A stretch of 64,000 bases of DNA from Pseudomonas fluorescens (GCF_003732425.1 NZ_MOBX01000014.1:610816-674815); one strand, 5' to 3'; positions 40,423-49,531 are shown, numbered from the stretch's first letter. Numbers and translations: made by a program. The notes: generated by a model not told the origin, from the sequence alone.

Positions 40423-40791
40423 TCAGGCGCTGCGTTCGAGGGGGAGTTCGTTCCAGTGTGGCGGCAGGGGAGGCAGGCCATACGCTGCGCGGGCCTTGTC
40501 GCAATCGGGGTTCTGCTCGCCGTTCTCCCAGGAGGCCTCGAACTCACGGCAAGTGCTGGAGCGTTTGTCATAAATGGTGCATTGCACGGTGCTGCCAACT
40601 TCACCGGCCAACGAGGTGCAGCGCGGTGGTTTGCGGTCAGTGCCGATCATGGCCACCCGGCTCGGCGTAATTTGTGTGACCAGTTCATCAGGCACCGTAC
40701 CGCCGGAGGAGGAACACTCACCCCAAAAGAAAGACACGCGAAAATGGGAACAGCAGGCACCGCAATTCAGACACGGACTGACTTCGGACAT
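40423..40791 (-). CDS. YkgJ-family cysteine cluster protein
   Basis: 122 aa. Conserved Cys pattern: CLNCGACCSHFRV at the N-terminus, then PPRCTSL, VQCTIY, STCREF and PDCDKARAAYGLPPLP. YkgJ/Fe-S zinc or iron-binding proteins of this type have no settled function. The start at 40791 (MSEVSPCLNCGA) is preferred over upstream codons because all homologous sequence lies after it. It is divergent from the MFS gene, with a 301-bp gap. Confidence 0.88.
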   Translation of the reverse strand: MSEVSPCLNCGACCSHFRVSFFWGECSSSGGTVPDELVTQITPSRVAMIGTDRKPPRCTSLAGEVGSTVQCTIYDKRSSTCREFEASWENGEQNPDCDKARAAYGLPPLPPHWNELPLERSA

Positions 40792-41092
40792 GGGCGAGGG
40801 TATCAAAGGGATTGATCGGGAGATCCGGACGGATCCGGCGGCCATTCTAGGCTTTGCCACAGACTTGGGAAGGGGGGCGCGAAAGTATTTTTTTGTGCCA
40901 GGATTTTGCCGCAAAAGCCCCGGTTTTCGGGGGATTGCAGGCTTATCAAGGGCTTACGTTTCGTTACAGTGCCATGGCCCGATATCAGGCAGACGAATGA
41001 TCACAGACAGGTCTGTCCGCGCTGACTAGATTGCAGGTTCCGGGCTCGGATGCGGTGGCAGTGAAGCCCTATAACAATAAAGAGACGGACCC
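40792..41092. other. 301-bp region upstream of the MFS gene
   Basis: It contains the divergent start of the YkgJ gene and the MFS leader (AATAAAGAGACGG before the ATG). No gene or clear operator was recognised. Confidence 0.6.
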
Positions 41093-42442
41093 ATGCAGAA
41101 CTCGACCCAAGCGGCGAATGCCTGGCGCATTCTGTTCCTGCTGTTCCTGGCCAACCTGTTCAACTTCTTCGACCGCACCATTCCGGCGATCATCATCGAA
41201 CCGATTCGCATGGAATGGCACCTCAGTGATTTTCAACTGGGCATCGTCGGCACCGCATTCACCATTGTTTACGCGATTGCCGGCCTGCCGCTGGGGCGCA
41301 TGGCTGACACCGGTTCGCGCAGCAAATTGATGGGCTGGGGGCTGGCGACGTGGAGTGCGCTGACGGCGGTCAACGGCCTGGTCGGCAGTTTCTGGAGCTT
41401 TCTGATCGTGCGCATGGGCATCGGCATCGGTGAAGCCAGTTATGCGCCGGCGGCCAACTCGTTGATTGGTGACCTGTTTCCGGCCCATCGTCGGGCGCGG
41501 GCGATGGGCATTTTCATGCTCGGTTTGCCATTAGGGCTGTTGCTGGCGTTCTTCACCATCGGCGCGATGGTCAAGGCGTTCGATAGCTGGCGTGCGCCGT
41601 TCTTTATTGCGGCGGTGCCGGGGCTGTTCCTGGCGATCTTCATGTTCTTCATCAAAGAGCCGAAGCGTGGTGCGGCGGAGACCGTGCAGGTCTCGCAGGA
41701 GAAAGTCGACAAGCCGATCCGGCGGATTCTCGCGGTGCCGACTTTTCTGTGGCTGGTGATGGCCGGGTTGTGCTTCAACTTCGCGACGTATGCCTGTAAC
41801 TCGTTTCTGGTGCCGATGCTGCAGCGCTATTTCCTCATGCCGTTGCAGGAAGCGGCGGTCGCGACCGGGGTGATTGTCGGCGTGACCGGACTGGTCGGGT
41901 TGACCCTGGGCGGCTGGATTGCCGACAAGATTCACCAGCGCGTGGCCAATGGCCGGCTGTTGTTTGCAGCGTTCAGCCTGATTATCTCGACCCTGTGCAC
42001 GGCGTGGGCGTTGCACGCCGGGCGGATCGAGATTGGCGTGTTTGTCGCAGTGTTCAGTGTGGGTTGGCTGTTTGCCTACAACTTCTACACCTGCGTTTAT
42101 ACGGCGATTCAGGACGTGGTCGAACCACGCCTGCGGGCGACGGCGATGGCGTTGTTCTTTGCCGGGTTGTATTTGCTCGGCGGCGGTCTGGGGCCGGTGG
42201 TGGTCGGTGGTCTGTCGGATCATTTTGCGCATACCGCGATGCTGTCGGCGGGGGCGGAGCAGATGACCGAGGCGTTCAAGGCAGTCGGGCTGCATGATGC
42301 GATGTACCTGATTCCGGTGGCGCTGTTTTTGACCATGGTGTTTCTGTTTCTGGCGGCGCGGTGTTTTGTGCGGGATGCGCAGCGGATGAAGGAGGGGTTG
42401 GTTGCTGTGGTTGAGCCAGAGGTTGCGGCGGCGACGGCATGA
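41093..42442 (+). CDS. MFS transporter (spinster-like)
   Basis: 449 aa with twelve predicted helices. The N-terminus LFNFFDRTIPAIIIEPIRME and the loop LGRMADTGSRSKLMGWGLAT (MFS motif A variant) are visible; the middle loop EPKRGAAETVQVSQEKVDKP separates the halves. A YAPAANSLIGDLFPAHRRARAM block and GVIVGVTGLVGLTLGGWIAD resemble spinster-type exporters and hexuronate-type transporters. Substrate unknown; no catabolic neighbours. Confidence 0.88.
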   Translation: MQNSTQAANAWRILFLLFLANLFNFFDRTIPAIIIEPIRMEWHLSDFQLGIVGTAFTIVYAIAGLPLGRMADTGSRSKLMGWGLATWSALTAVNGLVGSFWSFLIVRMGIGIGEASYAPAANSLIGDLFPAHRRARAMGIFMLGLPLGLLLAFFTIGAMVKAFDSWRAPFFIAAVPGLFLAIFMFFIKEPKRGAAETVQVSQEKVDKPIRRILAVPTFLWLVMAGLCFNFATYACNSFLVPMLQRYFLMPLQEAAVATGVIVGVTGLVGLTLGGWIADKIHQRVANGRLLFAAFSLIISTLCTAWALHAGRIEIGVFVAVFSVGWLFAYNFYTCVYTAIQDVVEPRLRATAMALFFAGLYLLGGGLGPVVVGGLSDHFAHTAMLSAGAEQMTEAFKAVGLHDAMYLIPVALFLTMVFLFLAARCFVRDAQRMKEGLVAVVEPEVAAATA

Positions 42443-42445
42443 TTG

Positions 42446-42524
42446 CCTTCGCGAGCAGGCTCGCTCCCACATTGGATCTGCGTTGTGAACTCGGTCCCTG
42501 TGGGAGCGAGCCTGCTCGCGAAAG
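42446..42524. repeat. Palindromic repeat (CTTCGCGAGCAGGCTCGCTCCCACA family)
   Basis: CCTTCGCGAGCAGGCTCGCTCCCACA and TGTGGGAGCGAGCCTGCTCGCGAAAGG, a near-perfect inverted pair at the end of the MFS gene. Confidence 0.85.
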
Positions 42525-42559
42525 GGCCATTAGCATCACCGGATAAATAGCAGGCAAAA

Positions 42560-42584
42560 AAAGGCCCGCATCGCTGCGGGCCTT
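42560..42584. terminator. Terminator between the MFS gene and rapA
   Basis: AAAGGCCCGCA-TCGC-TGCGGGCCTTT, with A tract on the left and TTTCGTTTTT on the right; it serves both convergent genes. Confidence 0.93.
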
Positions 42585-42611
42585 TCGTTTTTAGCGGTGG
42601 AGCAGGGCGGT

Positions 42612-45458
42612 TTAGCCCGCCACCAACACCCGAATCGCTTCCAGGCGCAACGCCGCTTTGTCCAGCATCGCCAGACCCTGCTCACGTTGCGTGCGCAGCG
42701 CATCCAGTTCGCTGTCACGCACGGTCGGGTTGACCGCTTGCAACGCGGTCAGGCGCGCCAGTTCTTCGTCGGTGTCGGCCGCCAGACGGCGACGGGCCTC
42801 GGCCACGCGCTCGGCGTGACGCGGGGCGATCTTGTCTTCACCGGCGTTGATCCGTGGCGTCAGCTGATCGCGCTGGGCCTGGATGAACTTGTTGGCGCTG
42901 GCACGCGGCACGCTTTCCAGCTGATCGTTCAGCGTTTCAAAGGAAACCCGTGGCGACAGGTCGTTGCCGTTGGCGTCGAGCAGGCAGCGCAGGGCGGCCG
43001 GCGGCAGGTAGCGGCCCAGTTGCAGCGAGCGCGGTGCGACCACTTCGCTGACGTAGAGCAGTTCCAGCAGCACGGTGCCCGGCTTCAACGCCTTGTTCTT
43101 GATCAGCGCGACGGCGGTGTTGCCCATCGAGCCAGACAGCACCAGATCCATGCCGCCCTGCACCATCGGGTGTTCCCAGGTGATGAACTGCATGTCTTCG
43201 CGCGACAGCGCCTGGTTGCGGTCGTAGGTGATGGTCACGCCTTCGTCGTCGCCCAGCGGGAAACTGGCGTCGAGCATTTTTTCGCTCGGCTTGAGGATCA
43301 GGGCATTTTCCGAATGGTCTTCGCTGTCGATGCCGAACGCGTCGAACAGGGTTTCCATGTAGATCGGCAGCGCGAACTGGTCGTCTTGCTCAAGGATGTC
43401 CTCGACCAACTGATCGCCTTCGCCCGAACCACCGGAGTTCAGCTCCAGCAGACGATCGCGGCCAGTGTGCAGTTCGGCTTCCAGACGCTCGCGCTCGGTG
43501 CGCGCTTCGTCGATCAGCGCTTGCCACTCGCTGTCGTCGGCTTCTTCGAGCAGCGGCAGCAGGCGCGGGCCGAACTGGTGCTGCAAGGCGTTGCCGGTCG
43601 GGCAGGTGTTGAGGAACGCGTTCAGCGCTTCGTGGTACCACTGGAACAGACGCTCTTGCGGGCTGGTTTCCAGGTACGGCACGTGCAGTTCGATAATGTG
43701 TTTCTGGCCGATCCGGTCGAGACGACCGATGCGCTGCTCAAGCAGGTCCGGGTGCGACGGCAGATCGAACAGCACCAGATGGTGAGCGAACTGGAAGTTG
43801 CGACCTTCACTGCCGATTTCCGAGCAGATCAGCACTTGCGCGCCGAACTCTTCATCGGCGAAGTAGGCGGCAGCGCGGTCACGCTCAAGGATGTTCATGC
43901 CTTCATGGAACACCGTGGCCGGGATGCCGGAGCGCACGCGCAGGGCGTCTTCCAGGTCCATCGCGGTCTCGGCGTGGGCGCAGATCACCAGTACTTTGGT
44001 GCGCTTGAGCATTTTCAGCTGATCGATCAGCCACTCGACGCGTGGGTCGAATTTCCACCAGCGCTCTTCTTCGCTGGCGTCCGGCTGCGCCTGGAAGCTG
44101 ACTTCCGGGTACAGCTCGGCGTGTTCGCCCAGCGGCAGTTCGAGGTATTCGTCCGGGCATGGCAGCGGGTACGGGTGCAGTTTGCGCTCCGGGAAACCCT
44201 GCACCGCTGCGCGGGTGTTACGGAACAGCACGCGGCCGGTGCCGTGGCGATCGAGCAGTTCACGCACCAGGCGCGCGCTGGCTTCGGTGTCGCCATCGTT
44301 GACCGCGGTCAGCAGGGCTTCGCCTTCGTTGCCGAGGAAACCGTGAATGGTCTTGTGCGCTTCGGCCGAGAGACGGCCCTTGTCGAGCAGTTCCTGCACG
44401 GCTTCAGCCACCGGGCGATAGTTATCGCTCTCGGCGCGGAACGCGGCCAGGTCATGGAAACGGTTCGGATCGAGCAGGCGCAGACGGGCGAAGTGGCTGT
44501 CCTGACCGAGTTGCTCCGGGGTGGCGGTGAGCAGCAGCACGCCCGGGATGACTTCGGCGAGTTGCTCGACCAGCGAGTATTCCGGGCTGGCTTTTTCTTC
44601 GTGCCAGACCAGGTGGTGCGCTTCGTCGACCACCAGCAAATCCCAACCGGCGGCGAACAGTGCGTCCTGGGCCTTCTCGTCGTCGACCAGCCACTCCAGC
44701 GCAACCAGCGCCAGTTGGGTGTCTTCGAACGGGTTGGTGGCATCGCTTTCGATGAAGCGTTCTTCGTCGAACAGCGCAACTTGCAGGTTGAAGCGGCGGC
44801 GCATTTCGACCAGCCACTGGTGCTGGAGGTTTTCCGGGACGAGGATCAACACGCGGTTGGCGCGGCCCGAGAGCAGTTGGCGATGGATCACCAGACCGGC
44901 TTCGATGGTTTTACCCAGACCTACTTCGTCCGCCAGCAGAACGCGCGGCGCGATACGGTCGGCGACTTCGCGAGCGATGTGCAATTGGTGCGCGATCGGC
45001 TGAGCGCGAACGCCACCCAGGCCCCAGAGCGACGATTGCAACTGGCGGCTGGTGTGTTCGAGGGTGTTGTAACGCAGCGAGAACCACGCCAACGGGTCGA
45101 TCTGCCCGGCGAACAGACGGTCGCTGGCCAGACGGAACTGGATGAAGTTCGACAGCTGGGTTTCCGGCAGCGTGACGGCTTCGTTCTGCCCGTTGAGACC
45201 GTGATAGACCATCAGCCCGTCGACATCATCGACTTGCTGCACGGTCATCTTCCAGCCTTCGAAGTGGGTAATGCTGTCACCCGGCGAAAACCGCACGCGG
45301 GTCAGGGGCGCATTCCGTAGCGCGTACTGGCGGGTTTCGCCAGTGGCCGGGTAAAGCACGGTCAACAAGCGGCCGTCCTGTGCCAGAACGGTGCCTAAAC
45401 CAAGCTCTGCTTCGCTGTCACTGATCCAGCGTTGCCCCGGTTGATACTGCTGCGCCAT
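42612..45458 (-). CDS. rapA: RNA polymerase-associated protein RapA
   Basis: 948 aa, a SWI2/SNF2 translocase that binds core RNA polymerase and helps recycle it. N-terminal Tudor-like beta barrels (MAQQYQPGQRWISDSEAELG) precede Walker A (LLADEVGLGKTIEAGLVIHR), a DEAH box (LLVVDEAHHLVW) and C-terminal helicase motifs (QVLICSEIGSEGRNFQFAHH, RIGRLDRIGQ). The length matches E. coli RapA (968 aa). A single gene with its own terminator. The start ATG matches the family. Confidence 0.97.
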   Translation of the reverse strand: MAQQYQPGQRWISDSEAELGLGTVLAQDGRLLTVLYPATGETRQYALRNAPLTRVRFSPGDSITHFEGWKMTVQQVDDVDGLMVYHGLNGQNEAVTLPETQLSNFIQFRLASDRLFAGQIDPLAWFSLRYNTLEHTSRQLQSSLWGLGGVRAQPIAHQLHIAREVADRIAPRVLLADEVGLGKTIEAGLVIHRQLLSGRANRVLILVPENLQHQWLVEMRRRFNLQVALFDEERFIESDATNPFEDTQLALVALEWLVDDEKAQDALFAAGWDLLVVDEAHHLVWHEEKASPEYSLVEQLAEVIPGVLLLTATPEQLGQDSHFARLRLLDPNRFHDLAAFRAESDNYRPVAEAVQELLDKGRLSAEAHKTIHGFLGNEGEALLTAVNDGDTEASARLVRELLDRHGTGRVLFRNTRAAVQGFPERKLHPYPLPCPDEYLELPLGEHAELYPEVSFQAQPDASEEERWWKFDPRVEWLIDQLKMLKRTKVLVICAHAETAMDLEDALRVRSGIPATVFHEGMNILERDRAAAYFADEEFGAQVLICSEIGSEGRNFQFAHHLVLFDLPSHPDLLEQRIGRLDRIGQKHIIELHVPYLETSPQERLFQWYHEALNAFLNTCPTGNALQHQFGPRLLPLLEEADDSEWQALIDEARTERERLEAELHTGRDRLLELNSGGSGEGDQLVEDILEQDDQFALPIYMETLFDAFGIDSEDHSENALILKPSEKMLDASFPLGDDEGVTITYDRNQALSREDMQFITWEHPMVQGGMDLVLSGSMGNTAVALIKNKALKPGTVLLELLYVSEVVAPRSLQLGRYLPPAALRCLLDANGNDLSPRVSFETLNDQLESVPRASANKFIQAQRDQLTPRINAGEDKIAPRHAERVAEARRRLAADTDEELARLTALQAVNPTVRDSELDALRTQREQGLAMLDKAALRLEAIRVLVAG

Positions 45459-45699
45459 GCTGCCTGACTCCCACCTTGAAAAAGCGGGCTATCTTAACGG
45501 AATGCAGGCTTCAGGGCCAAAGGATTAGGAGCAGCGGCGAGCTTTTAGCCGCGAGCTGCAAGCTGAAACGAAAAGCGTCATGCGTCTGTTTTCTTCCTGT
45601 GCAGGGCACCTGTGAGTGCTAACCAGGTCACAGATTTACGACGGATGGCTCAAGGCGCCTTTGCCGCAGCCGATAGCCTGCCGACAGGAGACCCTTTAT

Positions 45700-46041
45700 A
45701 TGTTGCCACCGATGCTCCCCCTGAGCGCTGTGCCGATCACTTCCCAGCAGGATCCGATCCGCCAGCGGCCGGACATTCCTCCGGTGGTGCCGGTGCAGGA
45801 AAGCTCCAACGAAAGCACGATCGATCTGCAAAAACGTGATCCGGAAGAGGATCGCCTGCTGGCGCGCGAAGAACAGCGTCGCCAACAGGAGCGTGACCGG
45901 CGCCGTCGCGAAGCCGACGAAGACCCGGAAGAACACCTCGCCGTGCCTGGCACCGAACTGAATGCCGACAATACCGTGCCGGTGGTGCCGCTGATGGAAG
46001 ATCAGCCGCGTCAGGGCTTGTGGGTCGATATCGAGATCTGA
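45700..46041 (+). CDS. Conserved small disordered protein of unknown function
   Basis: 113 aa, Pro-rich start (MLPPMLPLSAVPITSQQDPI) followed by a highly charged stretch (EEQRRQQERDRRRREADEDP) and a conserved end (TVPVVPLMEDQPRQGLWVDI). ACAGGAG lies 9 nt before the ATG at 45700. Related Pseudomonas proteins were sometimes labelled aspartate-semialdehyde dehydrogenase, but no such enzyme features exist. Its amphipathic charged helix may mediate binding to other proteins. Confidence 0.7.
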   Translation: MLPPMLPLSAVPITSQQDPIRQRPDIPPVVPVQESSNESTIDLQKRDPEEDRLLAREEQRRQQERDRRRREADEDPEEHLAVPGTELNADNTVPVVPLMEDQPRQGLWVDIEI

Positions 46042-46157
46042 GGCGTTGTACCGCGCGGGGCTTGCCGGCTGGTCAGCGCGCGGCTGAGGCTGCATTATTG
46101 GCGCAGTCCTGCCGGTGATGTGGCAGTTGTGATTCTTTCAAGTGATGTACTGACGCC

Positions 46158-46319
46158 ATGAGCCAAGACGACAAACTGATTGACCTCAGCACTGAACGCG
46201 CCAAGCGCGTGCATGATCTCAACGAGAAGCGCCTGAATGAAGTGCGCCAGGCGTTCGAACAGGCGATGCCGTTGGGAAAAACCAAGAAAAAGTCGAAAAA
46301 CAAGCCGAAAAAGCGTTGA
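46158..46319 (+). CDS. Small basic protein of unknown function
   Basis: 53 aa: an acidic/helical N-terminus (MSQDDKLIDLSTERAKRVHD) followed by a polybasic tail (KKKSKNKPKKR). It is too short for a long-ORF list but has good codon use and a clean frame. The polylysine tail suggests binding to nucleic acid or to acidic proteins. No family recognised. Confidence 0.55.
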   Translation: MSQDDKLIDLSTERAKRVHDLNEKRLNEVRQAFEQAMPLGKTKKKSKNKPKKR

Positions 46320-46385
46320 TCTCTGCCTGCATCCGTTGATGCAGGTCATTTAATTTCCCTCCTTTACTCCCCTTTGTTGCTGGTA

Positions 46386-46399
46386 TTGATCCCGGTCAA
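46386..46399 (+). promoter_or_regulatory. Anr/FNR box upstream of ccoM
   Basis: TTGAT-CCCG-GTCAA matches the Anr consensus TTGAT-N4-ATCAA at 9 of 10 positions. Its centre lies 28 nt upstream of TAACTTA (46421), placing a start site near 46434 at the -41.5 class II position. This fits low-oxygen induction of the cbb3 oxidase. Confidence 0.7.
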
Positions 46400-46466
46400 T
46401 TTGTGCGCCTGTGTGTTTGGTAACTTAGGTTCCATCGCAGCAGAGCAGAGGCCCGGGAGGCCAGTC

Positions 46467-46580
46467 ATGTTTTTCGATAACGTGGTGTTTGCCGGGGTCC
46501 TGACTGTAGGGCTGATGGTTCTGTTTTTTGCAGGGTTTGGATTTTTTATCTGGAAGGATGCGAATAAGCGCAAGAAGTGA
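46467..46580 (+). CDS. ccoM: Cytochrome cbb3 oxidase small subunit CcoM
   Basis: 37 aa: MFFDNVVFAGVLTVGLMVLF, then FAGFGFFIWKDANKRKK. It has one membrane helix and a short basic C-terminus, matching CcoM, a subunit first described in P. stutzeri cbb3 oxidase that helps assemble and stabilise the complex. GGGAGG precedes the ATG. The gene stands alone, far from ccoNOQP, behind an Anr box and before a strong terminator, as expected for a separately controlled small subunit. The family match is from memory. Confidence 0.75.
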   Translation: MFFDNVVFAGVLTVGLMVLFFAGFGFFIWKDANKRKK

Positions 46581-46613
46581 TTCTTCTGGATTGATGAGCA
46601 CGCAAGGCATTTT

Positions 46614-46641
46614 GGGGCGACTTCGGTTGCCCCTTTTTTTT
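46614..46641 (+). terminator. Terminator of ccoM
   Basis: GGGGCGAC-TTCG-GTTGCCCC, a UUCG-type tetraloop stem, followed by eight T residues. Confidence 0.95.
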
Positions 46642-46685
46642 GCCTTGGCGGCCTTTGGGCCGACCATGCTGTGGGTGTTTTTTGT

Positions 46686-46972
46686 GAATATCCGTTGCTG
46701 CGGTAACGGCGGCTTAGGGTTCCGCCCTTACGGCGGGTCACTTTTTCCAGACGCCGAAAAAGTAACCAAAAAGGCTTGCTCCTACGTGCGGCCCGCTCGC
46801 TGAGGCTCGGGGTTCCTTCGCTCCGGGATCGATCCGGGCGCAGCGGCTCCGGTTTGCTTCGCTGCACCTCCTTCCGCTGTGTACGACTGCGTCGTACGGT
46901 CGCTGCGCTCCCACCCCCGGATCAATCCCTCCACTCAGCCTTCCGACGTCGCTTTACAGATCAAAAGCCGCA
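46686..46972 (+). repeat. Large inverted repeat, left arm
   Basis: Starts near ATATCCGTTGCTGCGG and includes GGTTCCGCCCTTACGGCGGG, TTTTTCCAGACGCCGAAAAA, GTAACCAAAAAGGCTTGC and GGTTTGCTTCGCTGCACCTC. The same blocks occur in reverse order and on the other strand at 47335-47605. The blocks match well, with intervening DNA diverging; it is a known-looking Pseudomonas intergenic element. Confidence 0.85.
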
Positions 46973-47040
46973 GCCGAGCTAACGCTCATCCTGTTGAGTG
47001 GTGAGGAGCGGGGCGTGGTCGGCTTTGGATTTGTGGTGGG

Positions 47041-47310
47041 TTTGCCTCTTACCCCAGCCCTCTTCCGTGGGAGAGTGGGCCGATTAGTGGGCTTTTCAAG
47101 AACTGAGTTCAATGCGGTATTGCACGTCGGCGTATCTCCCCCAAACACCTTGATCAGTCCCCTCTCTCTCCGAGAGGGTGAGGGCCCGATTTGTTTGCTT
47201 TTTAGGGCCTGAGTTCAACTCGGTATCGCACGTCGGCGTATTTCTCGAAAACACCTCGGTCAGTCCCCTCTCCCTCTGGGAGAGGGCTAGGGTGAGGGAC
47301 TTTTGATCTG
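47041..47310. repeat. Two diverged copies of the CTCTCCC/GGGAGAG palindromic repeat
   Basis: Two units share TTCAAxxCGGTATxGCACGTC and GGCGTAT then CCCCTCTCNCTC, ending GGGAGAGGGCTAGGGTGAGG at about 47295. The same ending is at about 4265-4292. They look like copies of one short non-coding element. Confidence 0.7.
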
Positions 47311-47334
47311 GCTTTTGATCTTGCTTTGGTTTTT

Positions 47335-47605
47335 GATCTTTTGCCCCATCGGCAGGCCGAGCGAAGGTGTTCATCCGGGGGTAGGCGCGTAGCGCCGTGC
47401 GGCGTAGCCGCATACATCGAGAGGAGGTGCAGCGAAGCAAACCGTAGGCGATGCCCCCGGATGGACACCGTAGCGAGGGAACACTGAGCCTCAGCGAAGT
47501 GCCGTACGCCGGGGCAAGCCTTTTTGGTTACTTTTTCGGCGTCTGGAAAAAGTGACCCGCCGTAAGGGCGGAACCCTGATCAGCAACACCCGCAGCAACG
47601 GATAT
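47335..47605 (-). repeat. Large inverted repeat, right arm
   Basis: Reverse-complement partner of the 46686-46972 arm. It contains GAGGTGCAGCGAAGCAAACC, AAGCCTTTTTGGTTACTTTT, GGCGTCTGGAAAAAGTGACC, CGCCGTAAGGGCGGAACCCT and CCGCAGCAACGGATAT. Confidence 0.85.
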
Positions 47606-47631
47606 GCCCCCAATCCCAAAAAACCAAAAAC

Positions 47632-47663
47632 AAAAAAGGCGCGATCCTCTCGAATCGCGCCTT
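47632..47663 (-). terminator. Terminator of the PiT gene
   Basis: On the minus strand AAAGGCGCGAT and ATCGCGCC pair around TCGAGAGG, followed by TTTTTTG. Confidence 0.93.
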
Positions 47664-47682
47664 TCTCATGTGCCGCTAACTA

Positions 47683-49158
47683 TCAACTAGCCAGCGCCTT
47701 CGACGCCAGCCAGAACAACCCAGCCGACAGCGCCACCGTCGCCGGCAGGGTCAACACCCACGCCAACAGAATGGTGCGAACCGTGCCACCCTGCAGGCCG
47801 CTCTTGTTGGCGACCATGGTGCCAGCCACGCCCGAAGACAGAACGTGAGTGGTCGACACCGGCAGGCTGAAGATATTGGCCATGCCGATCAAACTGGCAG
47901 TAGTGATCTGCGCCGACATGCCCTGGGAATAGGTCATGCCTTGCTTGCCGATCTTCTCGCCGATGGTCAGCACTACGCGTTTCCAGCCGACCATGGTGCC
48001 GAGGCCAAGGGCCAGGGCGACCGCCAGAATCACCCAGAACGGGGCGTATTCGGTGGTGGTGGTCAGGTCTTTGCGCAGCTTGTCGAGGTCAGCCTTTTCA
48101 CGGGCTTCCAGGCCAGGCAGCTTGCCAACCTTCTTCGCGGTGTCGTCCAGGCAGAGCAGGTAGCGACGCACTTCGATACGGCTGTCGGACGACAGCGAAT
48201 GGTAGTCCGCTACGCCTTTAAGCGTGTGCAGCAGGGCGCTGATGGTCGGTTCGGTCTGCTGCGGGTTGCAGCGGAATTTCTCCGGCAGGTCGCCTTCCAC
48301 GCTTTTGCCCAGGGCCAGGAATTCACCCAGCGAATCGGCGTTGCGCTGGTAGAACTGGCTCAGGTGCAGGGTCGCATCGCGAGTGCGTTCGATCTGGTAC
48401 GTGGTGCTGTTCAGGTCGAGGACGAACTGCGCGGGGACGATACCGATCAACACCAGCATGATCAGGCCGATGCCTTTCTGGCCATCGTTGGAACCGTGCA
48501 CGAAGCTCACGGCCATGGCCGAGATCACCAGGACCAGACGGTTCCAGAACGGTGGATGCTTCTTGTCGTCGATCTTGCGGCGCTGTTCCGGTGTCTTGTG
48601 CATCTTCGACAGCGGACGCCACCACTTCAGGCCGATCAGGATCAGCGCGGCAATCAGGAAGCCGGCCATTGGCGAGAACACCAGCGAGGCGCCGATGTCG
48701 ATCGCTTTCTGCCAGTTCACGCCGTCGGCCAACGGAATGTCGTTGATCAGGGCGTTGGCCAGGCCGACACCGAGGATCGAGCCGATCAGGGTGTGCGAGC
48801 TGGAAGCCGGGATACCGAAGTACCAGGTGCCCAGGTTCCAGGCGATTGCCGCGGCGAGCAACGAGAACACCATCGCCAGGCCATGGCCGGTGTTCACATT
48901 GATCAGCAGTTCAACCGGCAGCAGATGGACGATGGCATACGCCACGCCAACGCCGCCCAGCAGCACGCCGAGGAAATTGAACACACCGGAAAAGAACACC
49001 GCCAGGTGGGGCGGCATGGCTTTGGTGTAGATAACAGTGGCTACCGCGTTAGCGGTGTCATGAAATCCATTGATGAACTCGAAGGCGAGGACAAACGTCA
49101 GGGCGAGCAAGAGGCTCACAAGCACCCAAGCATCCAGTCCGCTGAATAAATCGATCAT
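47683..49158 (-). CDS. pitA: Inorganic phosphate transporter, PiT family
   Basis: 491 aa with about ten helices. PiT proteins import phosphate (as a metal-phosphate) together with H+. Family repeats are visible: FEFINGFHDTANAVATVIYT near the N-terminus and MAVSFVHGSNDGQKGIGLIM in the second half, the paired GANDVANA-type motifs, plus GIPASSSHTLIGSILGVGLA and SLPVSTTHVLSSGVAGTMVA. A hydrophilic loop of about 200 residues lies in the middle (DSLGEFLALGKSVEGDLPEK). The length is normal for PitA-type. No phoU neighbour. Confidence 0.94.
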   Translation of the reverse strand: MIDLFSGLDAWVLVSLLLALTFVLAFEFINGFHDTANAVATVIYTKAMPPHLAVFFSGVFNFLGVLLGGVGVAYAIVHLLPVELLINVNTGHGLAMVFSLLAAAIAWNLGTWYFGIPASSSHTLIGSILGVGLANALINDIPLADGVNWQKAIDIGASLVFSPMAGFLIAALILIGLKWWRPLSKMHKTPEQRRKIDDKKHPPFWNRLVLVISAMAVSFVHGSNDGQKGIGLIMLVLIGIVPAQFVLDLNSTTYQIERTRDATLHLSQFYQRNADSLGEFLALGKSVEGDLPEKFRCNPQQTEPTISALLHTLKGVADYHSLSSDSRIEVRRYLLCLDDTAKKVGKLPGLEAREKADLDKLRKDLTTTTEYAPFWVILAVALALGLGTMVGWKRVVLTIGEKIGKQGMTYSQGMSAQITTASLIGMANIFSLPVSTTHVLSSGVAGTMVANKSGLQGGTVRTILLAWVLTLPATVALSAGLFWLASKALAS

Positions 49159-49531
49159 GAAGGTTTTCTGACCCGGTCGTAAGGGGGCGCGATTATGCCA
49201 GAAAAGACTGGAAATCGATCCCCTACCTGCTCATCGGTTACACACTTCTTCGAATTAATTTGTTGCAGCGCATGAAAACCCAGCGTTGTGCGTGGTTTTT
49301 CAAGTCCTTGATTTAATTGGAAAATAGCTTGTTTTGCAGGCGATTTGATCGACGTGGAGAGGTCTCAAACGCTTGTCTGAAATATCTGTGAAACCTGTAG
49401 GACGCCCGTCCTCAGTCAGCCAGACCGGTGATGGCCGCTGCCCGCGGGTAGCGGGCGCGCAAGGCATCGTCGTTCCACCGCGCTTGTAACCGGTGTGGAC
49501 GCAAACCTTCAGAAAGTCCAGAAAACGTCGC
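49159..49531. other. 373-bp intergenic region upstream of pitA
   Basis: AT-rich near 49240-49340, where the pitA promoter probably lies. A GC-rich stem is visible at CGCTGCCCGCGGGTAGCG (about 49438-49455). No Pho box or further gene was recognised. Confidence 0.55.

Larger units (their letters stand above)
46581..47682. other. 1.1-kb non-coding region of repeats between ccoM and pitA
   Basis: It holds the ccoM terminator, a large inverted repeat with arms near 46686-46970 and 47335-47605, two palindromic CTCTCCC/GGGAGAG elements (47041-47310) and the pitA terminator. Several long-looking frames exist here but they are products of the GC-rich repeats and have no recognisable protein features. 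Confidence 0.8.

Noticed and set aside
42597..45320. A 907-codon frame antisense to rapA
   Set aside because: Same reason: a frame mirrored from rapA, with low-complexity His/Gln/Arg composition.
45700..46041. Aspartate-semialdehyde dehydrogenase
   Set aside because: Some Pseudomonas annotations use this label, but the 113-aa charged protein has no Rossmann fold or catalytic Cys.
46740..47600. Small genes in the repeat region
   Set aside because: All frames there coincide with the inverted repeat arms and lack initiation signals.
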